A stretch of DNA of 64,000 nt from Wocania_A sp965224845 (GTDB lineage Bacteria; Bacteroidota; Bacteroidia; Flavobacteriales; Flavobacteriaceae), in contig CBDDAJ010000015.1 of the NCBI GenBank assembly GCA_965224845.1, forward strand, positions 434,001 through 498,000. Reading direction: 5' to 3'. Below, one piece after another: positions 1 through 7,399 of this stretch. Numbering within the stretch: the first letter of the stretch is position 1; every line of letters begins with the position of its first letter. Position numbers and translations under genes: made by a program. The notes under the pieces are model-generated. The model worked only from the letters and a program-made list of their open reading frames with translations, searched no databases and was not told the DNA's origin.

Positions 1-676
1 GAAAAACAAACCTAATACCAACTTTTAGGCTTTCTTTTATAGGTTCACCAATTTTTTTATTTAAAATAGGTTTCTTTTTTATTAAAAAAACTAAAATGAA
101 TGATATTACTACTAAAACAAAAACCAAGCACAAAGTGTAATCTACACCTATCCAGCTAATGGAAAACCCGCCAAATAGTGCTCCCATAACTGCTGCTATT
201 TTCCAAGTACTGGTACTCCATGTAGCTGCATTAGGATATATTTTTTTAGGAACGATTAAAGCCACTAAAGAAAAAATTGTGGGACCAAAAAAGGACCGTA
301 AAAAGCCTCCAAAAAATACAAGCGCATAAATAGAATACAAAATAACTTTTGTTGACCACTTGCCAATAACAGCGTCAGTGGTTAATAAAAACAAGCCTAA
401 ACTAATAAGAGAAAAGGCAGCTATACAAAGTGCAAAGAGGTTTCTTTTCTCCTTTTGATCTACAATATGACCCGCAAAAGGAGCCATAAAAAATGCAGGG
501 ATAAATTCGCAGGCTCCTATTAATGCCAAATTCCATGGATCTTTAGTTAAACTGTAAACTTGCCATTCAATAACAATAAATTGCATAGACCAACCAAAAA
601 CCAAAAACAATCTCAACAATAAAAAAATATTGAATTCTTTAATTCGCAATGCTGCATAGGGGTCGTTTCTTGCCAT
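1..676 (-). CDS. MFS transporter, C-terminal part beyond window
   Basis: The reading frame is open from an ATG at 676 to the left edge, so only the N-terminal ~225 residues are visible. The translation begins MARNDPYAALRIKEFN and then shows at least six hydrophobic helices. Between the second and third helices is a polar loop (FAGHIVDQKEKRN) that matches the conserved cytoplasmic loop 2-3 motif of major facilitator transporters. The protein should sit in the inner membrane; the substrate cannot be read from this part. It starts 19 bases after the recJ stop codon on the same strand, so it is probably co-transcribed with recJ and the gene upstream of it. Family assignment is good and specificity unknown. 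Confidence 0.8.
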   Translation of the reverse strand, partial: MARNDPYAALRIKEFNIFLLLRLFLVFGWSMQFIVIEWQVYSLTKDPWNLALIGACEFIPAFFMAPFAGHIVDQKEKRNLFALCIAAFSLISLGLFLLTTDAVIGKWSTKVILYSIYALVFFGGFLRSFFGPTIFSLVALIVPKKIYPNAATWSTSTWKIAAVMGALFGGFSISWIGVDYTLCLVFVLVVISFILVFLIKKKPILNKKIGEPIKESLKVGIRFVF

Positions 677-695
677 AGTTCCCTTCACTTTTAGT

Positions 696-2402
696 TTACC
701 CTTGTTTTTTTAAATCTCTTAACTTCAATTGTAAGCTCACATTACCTCGCCATTCATTTTCATCAATTGAATATACAGCATTGAATCTTTTTTTATCTGA
801 AACTAATTCCAATTTATCTCCCATACTAAATCCAATACAAATAATGCTTTTGATTGCATCTGATTGTGTAACCGTTAATCTTAAATGGGTCTTATCTGCT
901 CCTACACACTTTCCATAACCGGTATCTACTAAATTTTCAGTCATAAAAACAGGTGTCATGTTTGCTGGTCCGTAAGGAGCAAATTGTTTTAAGATTCTAT
1001 AAAACTTCGGCGTAATATCATTTAAGTCTATTTGAGCATCAATTTTAATCTCTGGTGTTAATAAATTTCTATCTATTGTTTTAGCGACTTCTTTTTCAAA
1101 AGCTTGTTTAAAAGCTTCATAGTTTTCAGCTTCCAGTGTTAATCCTGCGGCGTATTTATGCCCTCCAAATTGTTCAATATGCTCGCTACATGCTTCTATG
1201 GCATTATACACATCAAAACCACGAACAGAGCGTGCAGAGGCTGCTAATTTCTCTCCACTTCTCGTAAATACTAATGTTGGCCTGTAATAGGTTTCTGTTA
1301 ATCTAGAAGCCACAATACCAATAACGCCTTTATGCCAGTTTTCGTGATAAACAACAGTAGTAAAGCGGTTCTGTTCTTTTTGGTCTTCAATTTGTTTAAG
1401 AGCCTCTTCTGTAATTTGCTTATCTGTTTCACGTCTATCTAAATTATATTCATCAATTTCAGAGGCGTATTGGTAGGCTTTATCATGCTCTTCTTCTGTT
1501 AATAAAGTAACCGCATAGTTCCCGTGTTTCATACGTCCGGCCGCATTAATTCTTGGTGCCACAATAAATACAACATCCGTAATGGTTAGTTCGGTTTTTT
1601 CAACCTTATCTAAAATGGCTTTTATTCCCGGTCGCGGATTTGTATTAATAACCTGTAATCCAAAATAGGCCAAAGCTCTATTCTCACCATTAATAGGAAC
1701 GATATCTGCACCAATTGCTGTAGCTACTAAATCTAAATATTCGGTTAAATCTTCAACTGTTTTGCCTTCTTTTGATGCTAATGCTTGAACCAATTTAAAT
1801 CCAACACCGCATCCACATAATTCTTTATAAGGATAATTACAATCTTCTCTTTTAGGGTCTAAAACGGCAACTGCTTTTGGTATTTCGCTACCTGGTCTGT
1901 GGTGGTCGCAGATAATAAAATCGATCCCTAGTTTTTTAGCATGGGCTACTTTTTCAACAGATTTAATCCCACAGTCTAATGCTATAATAAGAGAAAAATC
2001 GTTCTCTAAAGCGAAATTTATTCCCTTATATGATATCCCGTAGCCTTCATCATATCTATTAGGGATATAAGTATGAACAAGCGGATATTTTGTTTTTAAA
2101 TAAGTCGCTATTAAAGCTACCGATGTGGTTCCGTCAACATCATAATCGCCATAAACTAAAATGTTTTCTTTATTAGCAATAGCTTTTTCTACTCGCGCTA
2201 CTGCCAGATCCATATCTTGCATTAAAAACGGATCGTGTAAATCGTTTAAACTCGGTCTGAAAAACCTTTTGGCTTCCTCAAAAGTTTCAACACCCCGTTG
2301 TAGTAGCAAACTAGCAATAGTTTCATCTACTTGAAGTGCTTTTTGCAAGGCTATAACTTTTTCGGGTGTAGGTTTGGGTTTTAAAGTCCAACGCATTCTC
2401 AC
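696..2402 (-). CDS. recJ: Single-stranded-DNA-specific exonuclease RecJ
   Basis: RecJ degrades single-stranded DNA 5' to 3' in recombination and mismatch repair. The 568-residue protein has the DHH-family metal motifs in order: DYDVDGTTS near residue 85, LDCG near 143, CDHHRPG near 164, and the DHHA1 motif GGHKYAAG near 417. Length is typical. The longest frame begins at a GTG at 2402 whose G is also the last base of the upstream TAG stop (TAGTG overlap). An ATG two codons later, at 2396, is a more ordinary start giving MRWTLKPKP. The overlap implies translational coupling with the upstream PNGase F-like gene, although the two functions are unrelated. Very secure identification. Confidence 0.97.
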   Translation of the reverse strand: MRMRWTLKPKPTPEKVIALQKALQVDETIASLLLQRGVETFEEAKRFFRPSLNDLHDPFLMQDMDLAVARVEKAIANKENILVYGDYDVDGTTSVALIATYLKTKYPLVHTYIPNRYDEGYGISYKGINFALENDFSLIIALDCGIKSVEKVAHAKKLGIDFIICDHHRPGSEIPKAVAVLDPKREDCNYPYKELCGCGVGFKLVQALASKEGKTVEDLTEYLDLVATAIGADIVPINGENRALAYFGLQVINTNPRPGIKAILDKVEKTELTITDVVFIVAPRINAAGRMKHGNYAVTLLTEEEHDKAYQYASEIDEYNLDRRETDKQITEEALKQIEDQKEQNRFTTVVYHENWHKGVIGIVASRLTETYYRPTLVFTRSGEKLAASARSVRGFDVYNAIEACSEHIEQFGGHKYAAGLTLEAENYEAFKQAFEKEVAKTIDRNLLTPEIKIDAQIDLNDITPKFYRILKQFAPYGPANMTPVFMTENLVDTGYGKCVGADKTHLRLTVTQSDAIKSIICIGFSMGDKLELVSDKKRFNAVYSIDENEWRGNVSLQLKLRDLKKQG

Positions 2403-4303
2403 TATTCTTTTAGTCTGATTCTGTTTTTAAAAACCTCTTTTTTGTCTATTAAAACCTTTATGTAATAGCGTTTCTTATCTAAATACCCTAGATTGTAGTT
2501 TAGAGTGCCTCGTTTAAAATTATAATAACTATGTGCTTCATAAACCTGTGTTTCATTTTCTTGATCGACTATAAGCACTTCAACATTTGCAGCATTATTA
2601 GAAAAATAGTCTAAGGTTATCGGGCCATGTGTTCTGCTTGGAAACATCGTTATAGATGGGGTGTTATCTAATTCATATGTCAGGTCTGGCTGAACAGAAA
2701 AATGATAGATTAAATGACTTCCAAAATCCGAATCAAAATGCTTAATAGCATTGCCCAAAGTATCCAGTAACTTTAAATCTCCACGGCCATCTTTGGCATT
2801 AAACCAGAACTCTAAGCCATTTCCTTTGGTATCATTAAAAACAAAGCTATAATGCCCTTGTTTTAGCTTAATAGTATCTTGATATATTGTATTGGGTTTC
2901 ATGTTTAAAGTATCTTTTTCGAAAAAGATTTTTCCAAAACTATCTTTTATACTATATGAATTTTCATTTGGTTTGTTATTGGTTTTATAATATACAATAA
3001 CACTTTGTGGTAATATATTAGGGCGGTTATAAATTGACTTTAAACTATTATCTGCCTGAAAGGCGTCCTTTCTACCATTTGGTTTAGATAATTCTACATA
3101 AAAATGAGCTGATGCTTTTTTGCTATAAACTTCTGTTGGGAGTGTAATTATTGCCGTTTCGTTAAAAGGAATGTGCCCGGTCCATTTAAACTTATTTGGA
3201 GTTTCTCCTTCTATAAAATAAATAATATCCAATTTTTTTAATGGGTTTTGCCCATTGTTTTTAACTCTAATTACCGGCAATCCGCCAAAAGGGTTTTTTC
3301 TAGAATGCTTTAAGCTTGCAGAAGGCTGAATAATATCAATTAATGTTGCATCGTTTTTAGCATTTGGTTTTTCGTATTCTATAACATAAGTTGTTAATAA
3401 CTCATTGGCACTAGGTTTTTCGGTCTCATAAGGTTCCATATTTAACTCCACGGTAAATGGCTCATTAGGCTTTGTTTTTAACAAGACCTCATCGGGTTGC
3501 ACCAAATATCCCGGGCACCAATTGGCACGATCAAAAATCCATGTTCCTGCTTGCGGGTACAATGGATTATCACCACATTCCATCCACAAATCTTTATGGT
3601 CAACGACTTCGCCATTAAAAAGGATGTCCCGATATTTACTACAAAACTCCCCACAGCCATTAGCATCCATGCCATGTCCGGTTTGATGTACTTTAATGAT
3701 TGAAAAAGCTGTTTCTGAGTTGGCTTTTATTGTTTTTGGTGTTAAATGATTTTCAATAGGGTCTGATGCATCACCATACTTATAATTACCATCGTAAATT
3801 TTATGAATGGCAACAGGGTTAGCAACTGGGTTTCCATAAGTAATTTCGAAATCTACTGTTACTTTCCAACCTCTTGTTTTATTGTCTTCATAGCCTGTAT
3901 GGATATAATCTATCTCTACTTCGTCTCTTAATATCTGACTAAAATCGGTAACATCAACTTTCCATTCAAAACGCCAATCTTTTTGAAACCGGCCGCCATA
4001 AGGGGTAAGCATTCTAGCGATTTCATAAACTGTAGAATCATTTTTTTTGCGTGCTTTAATATGGTCTACATAATCCCAATCGGCACAACGCATTTTGTCT
4101 GGGCATTCAAATGTTAGGTTTAAAATAATGCTTCGTATTTTTTTTTCTTTATCAGGAAATAACGCTATTCTTTTATAACTATTGCTTCCTTTTGAAGGAT
4201 CGGTAACAATAATTTCTTCATTATGAGATACAACATGAGTTTTTTGTTGAGAAAAGCTTAAAAAGCTCATTAACAATAAAAAAAGTGGGACTAGTCTATT
4301 CAT
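2402..4303 (-). CDS. Secreted PNGase F-like protein with probable C-terminal sorting domain
   Basis: The N-terminus is a clear signal peptide (hydrophobic run ending LSFSQQ). The following ~330 residues resemble flavobacterial peptide-N-glycosidase F: a CPDKMRCADWDYVD segment near residue 68, then the ITPY-like LTPYGGRFQKDWRFEWKVDVTDF stretch that forms the first beta-sandwich, and a Cys-rich NGCGEFCSKY region. PNGase F cleaves N-glycans from asparagine. Here the family is recognised, but catalytic competence is not proven. The remaining ~300 residues include beta-rich modules, and the last ~70 residues (MFPSRTHGPI to the end) look like a type A T9SS sorting domain. At 633 residues it is about twice the size of classical PNGase F. 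Its stop codon overlaps the possible recJ start. Confidence 0.75.
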   Translation of the reverse strand: MNRLVPLFLLLMSFLSFSQQKTHVVSHNEEIIVTDPSKGSNSYKRIALFPDKEKKIRSIILNLTFECPDKMRCADWDYVDHIKARKKNDSTVYEIARMLTPYGGRFQKDWRFEWKVDVTDFSQILRDEVEIDYIHTGYEDNKTRGWKVTVDFEITYGNPVANPVAIHKIYDGNYKYGDASDPIENHLTPKTIKANSETAFSIIKVHQTGHGMDANGCGEFCSKYRDILFNGEVVDHKDLWMECGDNPLYPQAGTWIFDRANWCPGYLVQPDEVLLKTKPNEPFTVELNMEPYETEKPSANELLTTYVIEYEKPNAKNDATLIDIIQPSASLKHSRKNPFGGLPVIRVKNNGQNPLKKLDIIYFIEGETPNKFKWTGHIPFNETAIITLPTEVYSKKASAHFYVELSKPNGRKDAFQADNSLKSIYNRPNILPQSVIVYYKTNNKPNENSYSIKDSFGKIFFEKDTLNMKPNTIYQDTIKLKQGHYSFVFNDTKGNGLEFWFNAKDGRGDLKLLDTLGNAIKHFDSDFGSHLIYHFSVQPDLTYELDNTPSITMFPSRTHGPITLDYFSNNAANVEVLIVDQENETQVYEAHSYYNFKRGTLNYNLGYLDKKRYYIKVLIDKKEVFKNRIRLKE

Positions 4304-4312
4304 CTTATTATC

Positions 4313-4735
4313 TTATTTATTATGAAAATGTGTTTCTATTTTTAATTCTGAAAACTGACGAAACATTTCCATAACACCACAGTATTTTTCTATAGATAAG
4401 TCAACCGCTTTTTGAAGTTTTTTTTCATTTAATTCTGCACCATAAAAATGAAAATGCATATCTAATTTATCATAGTACTTAGGGTGTTCATCGGTTAGGT
4501 TTGCATCAATATCTATCTTAAAATCATCAACCCTTAACTTCATTTTTTTTATAAGAGAGGCAACGTCTAAACCCGAGCAACCTGCCAAAGCGGAAAGCAT
4601 TAAAGCTTTTGGGCGATACCCTTCGCTTTTTCCCCCATTTTCTTCACCTGCATCTATAAATAAATTGTGACCTGACGGATTGGTACTTTCAAACCGCATA
4701 TTACCTAACCATTTTGTTGTAACTTGATTCCCCAT
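4313..4735 (-). CDS. OsmC family peroxiredoxin-like protein
   Basis: This 140-residue protein has the OsmC/Ohr fold hallmarks: a first cysteine in LAGCSGLDVASL (near 53) and a second in EKYCGVMEMF (near 117). These two residues form the thiol pair that reduces organic hydroperoxides in characterised members. The N-terminal strand GNMRFESTNPSGHNLFIDAG is typical. It lies just upstream of the PNGase F-like gene on the same strand with a 9-base gap. Its 5' end is divergent from the AhpD-like gene at 4797, with about 60 bases between them that must hold both promoters. OsmC and AhpD-like genes side by side suggest a small thiol-oxidant defence pair. That is inference. Confidence 0.9.
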   Translation of the reverse strand: MGNQVTTKWLGNMRFESTNPSGHNLFIDAGEENGGKSEGYRPKALMLSALAGCSGLDVASLIKKMKLRVDDFKIDIDANLTDEHPKYYDKLDMHFHFYGAELNEKKLQKAVDLSIEKYCGVMEMFRQFSELKIETHFHNK

Positions 4736-4796
4736 TTTTTATGAATTATTTTTTGTTTCTTGCAAGTATCAAAAATACTATTTAAAAAATAAAATT

Positions 4797-5387
4797 ATGC
4801 CTTTAGTAACACCATTATCTGCCGACCATGATATAGAAACCAAAGACCTTGCAGAATTCTTTAATGAAACCCTAGGGTTTTGTCCAAATTCGGTACTAAC
4901 CATGCAACGCAGACCTGCAATTAGTAAAGCTTTTATTAATTTAAATAAAGCTGTTATGGCTAATGAGGGTAGAGTTACTTCGGCTTTAAAACGTATGATT
5001 GCCTGGGTTAGTAGCAACTCAACTGGGTGTCGTTATTGTCAAGCACATGCCATACGTGCTGCCGAACGTTATGGTGCCGAGCAAGAACAGCTCGATAATA
5101 TTTGGGAATACAGAACACATCCTGCTTTTAGTGAAGCAGAACGCGCTGCCTTAGACTTTTCGCTACAAGCCAGTCAAGTACCAAATGGTGTTGATGAAGC
5201 CATTAAAAAGCGCTTATATGAACACTGGGATGAAGGTGAGATTGTAGAAATGCTAGGGGTTATCTCGTTATTTGGATACTTAAACCGTTGGAACGACAGT
5301 ATGGGAACTTCTATAGAAGATGGTGCCGTAGAAAGCGGAAACCAATATTTAGGAAAACATGGTTGGGAGAAAGGAAAGCATGTTTAG
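4797..5387 (+). CDS. Carboxymuconolactone decarboxylase/AhpD-like protein
   Basis: The 196-residue protein contains the alkylhydroperoxidase core motif CRYCQAHAIRAAERYG near residue 79, with the CxxC pair and the downstream His characteristic of AhpD-type enzymes. C-terminal sequence such as LGVISLFGYLNRWNDSMGT matches the peroxidase-related branch of this superfamily in Bacteroidota. It probably acts as a disulfide-dependent peroxide or electrophile reductase in the cytoplasm. It is divergent from the OsmC gene. The ATG at 4797 has no strong Shine-Dalgarno sequence, which is normal in this phylum. Confidence 0.9.
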   Translation: MPLVTPLSADHDIETKDLAEFFNETLGFCPNSVLTMQRRPAISKAFINLNKAVMANEGRVTSALKRMIAWVSSNSTGCRYCQAHAIRAAERYGAEQEQLDNIWEYRTHPAFSEAERAALDFSLQASQVPNGVDEAIKKRLYEHWDEGEIVEMLGVISLFGYLNRWNDSMGTSIEDGAVESGNQYLGKHGWEKGKHV

Positions 5388-5399
5388 GAGCAAATAAAA

Positions 5400-5432
5400 T
5401 TTGCATTATATAAGATAAAATTTACATATTTG
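5400..5432 (+). promoter_or_regulatory. Probable promoter of first short-ORF unit
   Basis: A TTTG at 5400-5403 and CATATTTG at 5425-5432 resemble the Bacteroidota -33 TTTG and -7 TAnnTTTG elements, with slightly long spacing of 21 bases and one mismatch in the -7 box. It would start transcription immediately before the ATG of the short ORF at 5441. Moderate confidence only. Confidence 0.4.
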
Positions 5433-5440
5433 CAGCTCAA

Positions 5441-5551
5441 ATGAGAAAAATAACAATACATAAAGCACCTAATTCACTGATTTGTCAGTGGGATTATCGA
5501 GGAAAAAGTGAATTATTCCATCGAAACAGGACGCTATGTAGTTATTTTTAA
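5441..5551 (+). CDS. Short ORF 1 (36 residues), possible leader peptide
   Basis: An ATG at 5441 opens a 36-codon frame starting MRKITIHKAPNS and ending RTLCSYF before TAA at 5549. It lies between a possible promoter and a strong terminator (5595-5624). Bases 5529-5535 (GGACGCT), within the last codons, are perfectly complementary to AGCGTCC at 5596-5602, which is the 5' arm of that terminator. That is the geometry of an attenuator leader, where a ribosome at the stop codon would mask the antiterminator strand. No gene follows before the second unit at 5808, so it could equally be a free-standing small protein or small RNA. The peptide shows no run of one amino acid that would name an effector. 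I do not recognise it. Confidence 0.45.
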   Translation: MRKITIHKAPNSLICQWDYRGKSELFHRNRTLCSYF

Positions 5552-5594
5552 ATCATTTTGGTATGAAATAAATAAGAAAAACTATAATTATAAC

Positions 5595-5624
5595 AAGCGT
5601 CCAAGAAATTGGGCGCTTTTTTTA
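5595..5624 (+). terminator. Rho-independent terminator after short ORF 1
   Basis: AAGCGTCC at 5595-5602 pairs with GGGCGCTT at 5611-5618 (eight pairs, one G-U) around an 8-base loop, followed by a T run. The 5' arm can alternatively pair with GGACGCT at 5529-5535. Confidence 0.8.
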
Positions 5625-5807
5625 TAAAATTTTTAAAGAATATTGAAAATAAATTTTAACCATTAAAATATTAACATTGAAGAGTAAGCAACTGGGAGAC
5701 AAACATTTGCATAATAACTCAAATTTCTGCATAAATGCGGACAGGATATCTCATATCTAAAAATAAAAGTAACCAATTGATTTTCAATAAATTAAATCAA
5801 AAATTCA

Positions 5808-5837
5808 TTTGTTTTATTAAAAAAATTTTCATCTTTG
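5808..5837 (+). promoter_or_regulatory. Promoter of second short-ORF unit
   Basis: TTTG at 5808-5811 and CATCTTTG at 5830-5837 are separated by 18 bases, close to the Bacteroidota consensus TTTG-N19-TAnnTTTG with one mismatch. Just downstream, GCAGT and ACTGC (5843-5862) form a small hairpin in the leader. Confidence 0.6.
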
Positions 5838-5893
5838 CACAGCAGTTTTAAATAAACACTGCAACAAGTATTAATAATTAAAAACAAGAAGCC

Positions 5894-5971
5894 ATGTTAA
5901 AACATAATATACCTTTTGAGGGTGTTTATAGTGATTTAGAATCACTCACGAGGCTTCGGTATTTTCTGTAG
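5894..5971 (+). CDS. Short ORF 2 (25 residues), possible leader peptide
   Basis: An ATG at 5894 starts MLKHNIPFEGVYSDLESL and the frame ends RLRYFL at TAG 5969-5971. The layout repeats that of short ORF 1: promoter, 25-36-codon frame, then terminator. Again the 3' end of the coding part (GCTTCGG, 5953-5959) is perfectly complementary to the 5' arm of the following terminator (CCGAAGC, 5993-5999). The complementary segment lies 10-16 bases before the stop codon, so a terminating ribosome would cover it and favour termination, while an upstream stall would favour readthrough into the TPR gene at 6119. Both peptides end close to a Tyr-Phe pair (SYF and RYFL). No homolog is recognised. Confidence 0.45.
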   Translation: MLKHNIPFEGVYSDLESLTRLRYFL

Positions 5972-5989
5972 ATTAACTTTCCAGAGAAG

Positions 5990-6024
5990 AATCCGAAGCA
6001 AGAAAACTGTTTCGGATTTTTTTA
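5990..6024 (+). terminator. Terminator/attenuator after short ORF 2
   Basis: AATCCGAA at 5990-5997 pairs with TTCGGATT at 6011-6018, followed by seven T residues. Its 5' arm overlaps the sequence complementary to GCTTCGG in short ORF 2. A further hairpin (AAGAGC/GCTCTT, 6064-6086) sits between it and the TPR gene. Confidence 0.8.
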
Positions 6025-6118
6025 TTCCTAAAACTTAAGAATACATCAATCTGATTTGGTTTTAAGAGCGCGCTATTTGTGCTCTTTAAAACAGAATAAT
6101 TTATTGAATAAAAACAAA

Positions 6119-6649
6119 ATGGAAAATAATTTACATAACAACTATTTATTTAAGGCTATGGATGCATATCCATACGAACTTGAAGAAACATTAGAAGCAT
6201 TACACTATGCTTTATCATATAACAGTAAAGATGCACAGGCTTTATGTTTAATGGGTCGTGTTTATGCTGAACAATTAAAAGATTACGAAACAGCAAAACA
6301 ATATTTCGCAGAAGCTGTAGCTCAACATATGGAAATGCCAAAAACATATCCGTTTTATGTTCAAACTCTTTTGTGGAATAACGACTATGAAGAAGCCGAC
6401 AAGTTGATAGCATTTGCACTAACAGTTAAAGGCACAGACAAAGCCTTATTACAATTATTGCAAGGGATTTTACATGAAAAACAAGGGGAATTTAAAGCTG
6501 CCATTAAAACGTTTAAGGTTGCTAATAAAACGGCAACAAACAACTGTTTTATTGATTATGTGAACAATGAAATATCTAGGGTTAAAAATAAAATTAAGCC
6601 TAGAAAAAGGAAGAAAAAGAAGTCTAATAAAAAAAGAAAGGGGAAGTAA
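6119..6649 (+). CDS. Small TPR protein with Lys/Arg-rich tail
   Basis: The ATG at 6119 (MENNLHNNYLFKAMDAYPY) is preferred over one at 6056, because the extra upstream codons overlap a leader hairpin and look non-coding. The 176-residue product contains about three tetratricopeptide-like helix pairs: ALHYALSYNSKDAQALCLMGRVY, the next pair around ETAKQYFAEAV, and KQGEFKAAIKTFKVA. These suggest protein-protein contacts. The last ~20 residues are almost entirely Lys and Arg (KIKPRKRKKKKSNKKRKGK), a feature of nucleic-acid-binding tails. It follows the two attenuator-like units and is followed by a terminator and the tRNA array, so a role near RNA is possible but inferred. No signal peptide. Confidence 0.75.
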   Translation: MENNLHNNYLFKAMDAYPYELEETLEALHYALSYNSKDAQALCLMGRVYAEQLKDYETAKQYFAEAVAQHMEMPKTYPFYVQTLLWNNDYEEADKLIAFALTVKGTDKALLQLLQGILHEKQGEFKAAIKTFKVANKTATNNCFIDYVNNEISRVKNKIKPRKRKKKKSNKKRKGK

Positions 6650-6680
6650 AAAATCGGCAAACTGGTTTTGCCGATTTTAT
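6650..6680 (+). terminator. Terminator after TPR gene
   Basis: AAAATCGGCAAA and TTTGCCGATTTT form a near-perfect stem with a short CTGG loop directly after the TPR stop codon. The T-rich 3' arm ends one base before the first tRNA, so the array may use its own promoter or depend on readthrough. Confidence 0.8.
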
Positions 6681-6763
6681 GGGAACTCGTCAGCGTTGGA
6701 GAGCTGAAACTGTCTGTAAAACAGTTGTTGTTTACTGAGTAGGTTCGATTCCTTCAGTTCCCA
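6681..6763 (+). tRNA. tRNA-Tyr(GTA)
   Basis: Acceptor GGGAACT/AGTTCCC, D stem TCAGC/GCTGA, anticodon stem ACTGT/ACAGT with loop CTGTAAA (anticodon GTA), and a long variable region of about 15 bases as expected for bacterial Tyr. The T arm is GTAGG-TTCGATT-CCTTC with one mismatch. Discriminator A. CCA is not encoded. Confidence 0.9.
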
Positions 6764-6768
6764 CAAAT

Positions 6769-6841
6769 AGTATCGTAGTTCAATGGCTAGAGCACTCGGT
6801 TGTCTCCCGAGAAGTTGCGAGTTCGAATCTCGTCGGTACTG
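6769..6841 (+). tRNA. tRNA-Asp(GTC)
   Basis: Acceptor AGTATCG/CGGTACT with one G-U, anticodon stem CTCGG/CCGAG with loop TTGTCTC (GTC), T arm GCGAG-TTCGAAT-CTCGT, and discriminator G as expected for Asp. The acceptor starts with A, unlike ordinary bacterial tRNA-Asp. Only five bases separate it from tRNA-Tyr. Confidence 0.9.
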
Positions 6842-6881
6842 CGAAGCATTCAAGATTAAATCTTGAGTTTTCAAACAAAAA
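6842..6881. other. Array spacer with short palindrome
   Basis: The 40 bases between tRNA-Asp and tRNA-Glu contain CAAGAT-TAA-ATCTTG, a small perfect hairpin. This is the only long spacer in the first part of the array. It could be a processing site or a tRNA remnant. Nothing else is seen. Confidence 0.4.
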
Positions 6882-6954
6882 GCTCCGTTGGTCAAATGTG
6901 TTAAGACGCCTGACTTTCTATCAGGAATTAAGGGTTCAATTCCCTTACGGAGTA
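6882..6954 (+). tRNA. tRNA-Glu(TTC)
   Basis: Acceptor GCTCCGT/ACGGAGT, anticodon stem CCTGA/TCAGG with loop CTTTCTA (TTC), and T arm AAGGG-TTCAATT-CCCTT. Discriminator A, 73 bases. Confidence 0.9.
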
Positions 6955-6960
6955 CAAAAT

Positions 6961-7032
6961 TGAGGTATAGCTTAATTGCTAAAGCACCGAGCTTTTACTC
7001 GGATGATTTAGGTTCAATTCCTAATACCTCAA
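6961..7032 (+). tRNA. tRNA-Lys(TTT) with six-base anticodon loop
   Basis: Acceptor TGAGGTA/TACCTCA and T arm TTAGG-TTCAATT-CCTAA are perfect. The anticodon stem CCGAG/CTCGG encloses only six bases, CTTTTA, instead of seven. With T33 in place the anticodon is TTT. The short loop makes decoding behaviour uncertain. It could be a degenerate gene or an unusual decoder. Discriminator A, no encoded CCA. Confidence 0.75.
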
Positions 7033-7037
7033 CACAT

Positions 7038-7163
7038 GCAGGAATGGCGAAATGGCAAACGCACTCGACTTAGAATCGAGAAACTGGGAGTTCGAAATGC
7101 TTTGCATTCACGAGTATCTTAGATTTGAGAAAGGTGCACGAGCTAATCTCTCTTCCTGTACCA
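7038..7163 (+). tRNA. tRNA-Leu(TAG) interrupted by 50-nt insertion in the T loop
   Basis: Acceptor GCAGGAA/TTCCTGT, a Leu-like D arm (GCG...CGC), and anticodon stem CTCGA/TCGAG with loop CTTAGAA (TAG). The variable region is short (AAACT), not the long arm normal for Leu. The T arm is split: GGGAG-TTCGA at 7086-7095 and the remaining loop bases plus CTCTC at 7146-7152, with about 50 extra bases between. The two stem halves pair. The insert has a small hairpin (AATGC-TTT-GCATT, 7096-7108) and two copies of CACGAG (7109-7114 and 7137-7142). CCA is encoded (7161-7163), unlike the other array members. The insert must be removed, or tolerated, for this to function. Confidence 0.65.
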
Positions 7164-7164
7164 T

Positions 7165-7238
7165 GCTCCACTAGCCCAACTGGGAGAGGCAACAGCTTTA
7201 AGCGCTGTTAAGTCCAAGTTCGAATCTTGGGTGGAGTA
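7165..7238 (+). tRNA. tRNA-Leu(TAA) with short variable region
   Basis: Acceptor GCTCCAC/GTGGAGT, D stem GCC/GGC, anticodon stem ACAGC/GCTGT with loop TTTAAGC (TAA), five-base variable region TAAGT, and T arm CCAAG-TTCGAAT-CTTGG. The anticodon is Leu, but the body is class I, whereas bacterial tRNA-Leu is class II with a long variable arm. Charging specificity is therefore not certain. One base separates it from the preceding CCA. Confidence 0.8.
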
Positions 7239-7248
7239 CTAAAATATT

Positions 7249-7321
7249 GGAGCAGTAGCAAAGTTGGTCAATGCACCAGATTGAAGCTCTGGCGATATAG
7301 GTTCGAATCCTGTCTGTTCCA
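7249..7321 (+). tRNA. tRNA-Phe(GAA)
   Basis: Acceptor GGAGCAG/CTGTTCC, anticodon stem CCAGA/TCTGG with loop TTGAAGC (GAA), T arm ATAGG-TTCGAAT-CCTGT, discriminator A. This is the last conventional tRNA before the permuted units. Confidence 0.9.
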
Positions 7322-7399
7322 CAAAAATTAAAGTTCATTGAAATAAGGTGAAATTCAATTATTGGGTTTCATAACAAGAAAAATCATCATTATTTAATC

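Noticed and set aside
3478..3703. Short frames inside the PNGase F-like gene on both strands
   Set aside because: Shadows of a confidently identified coding sequence.
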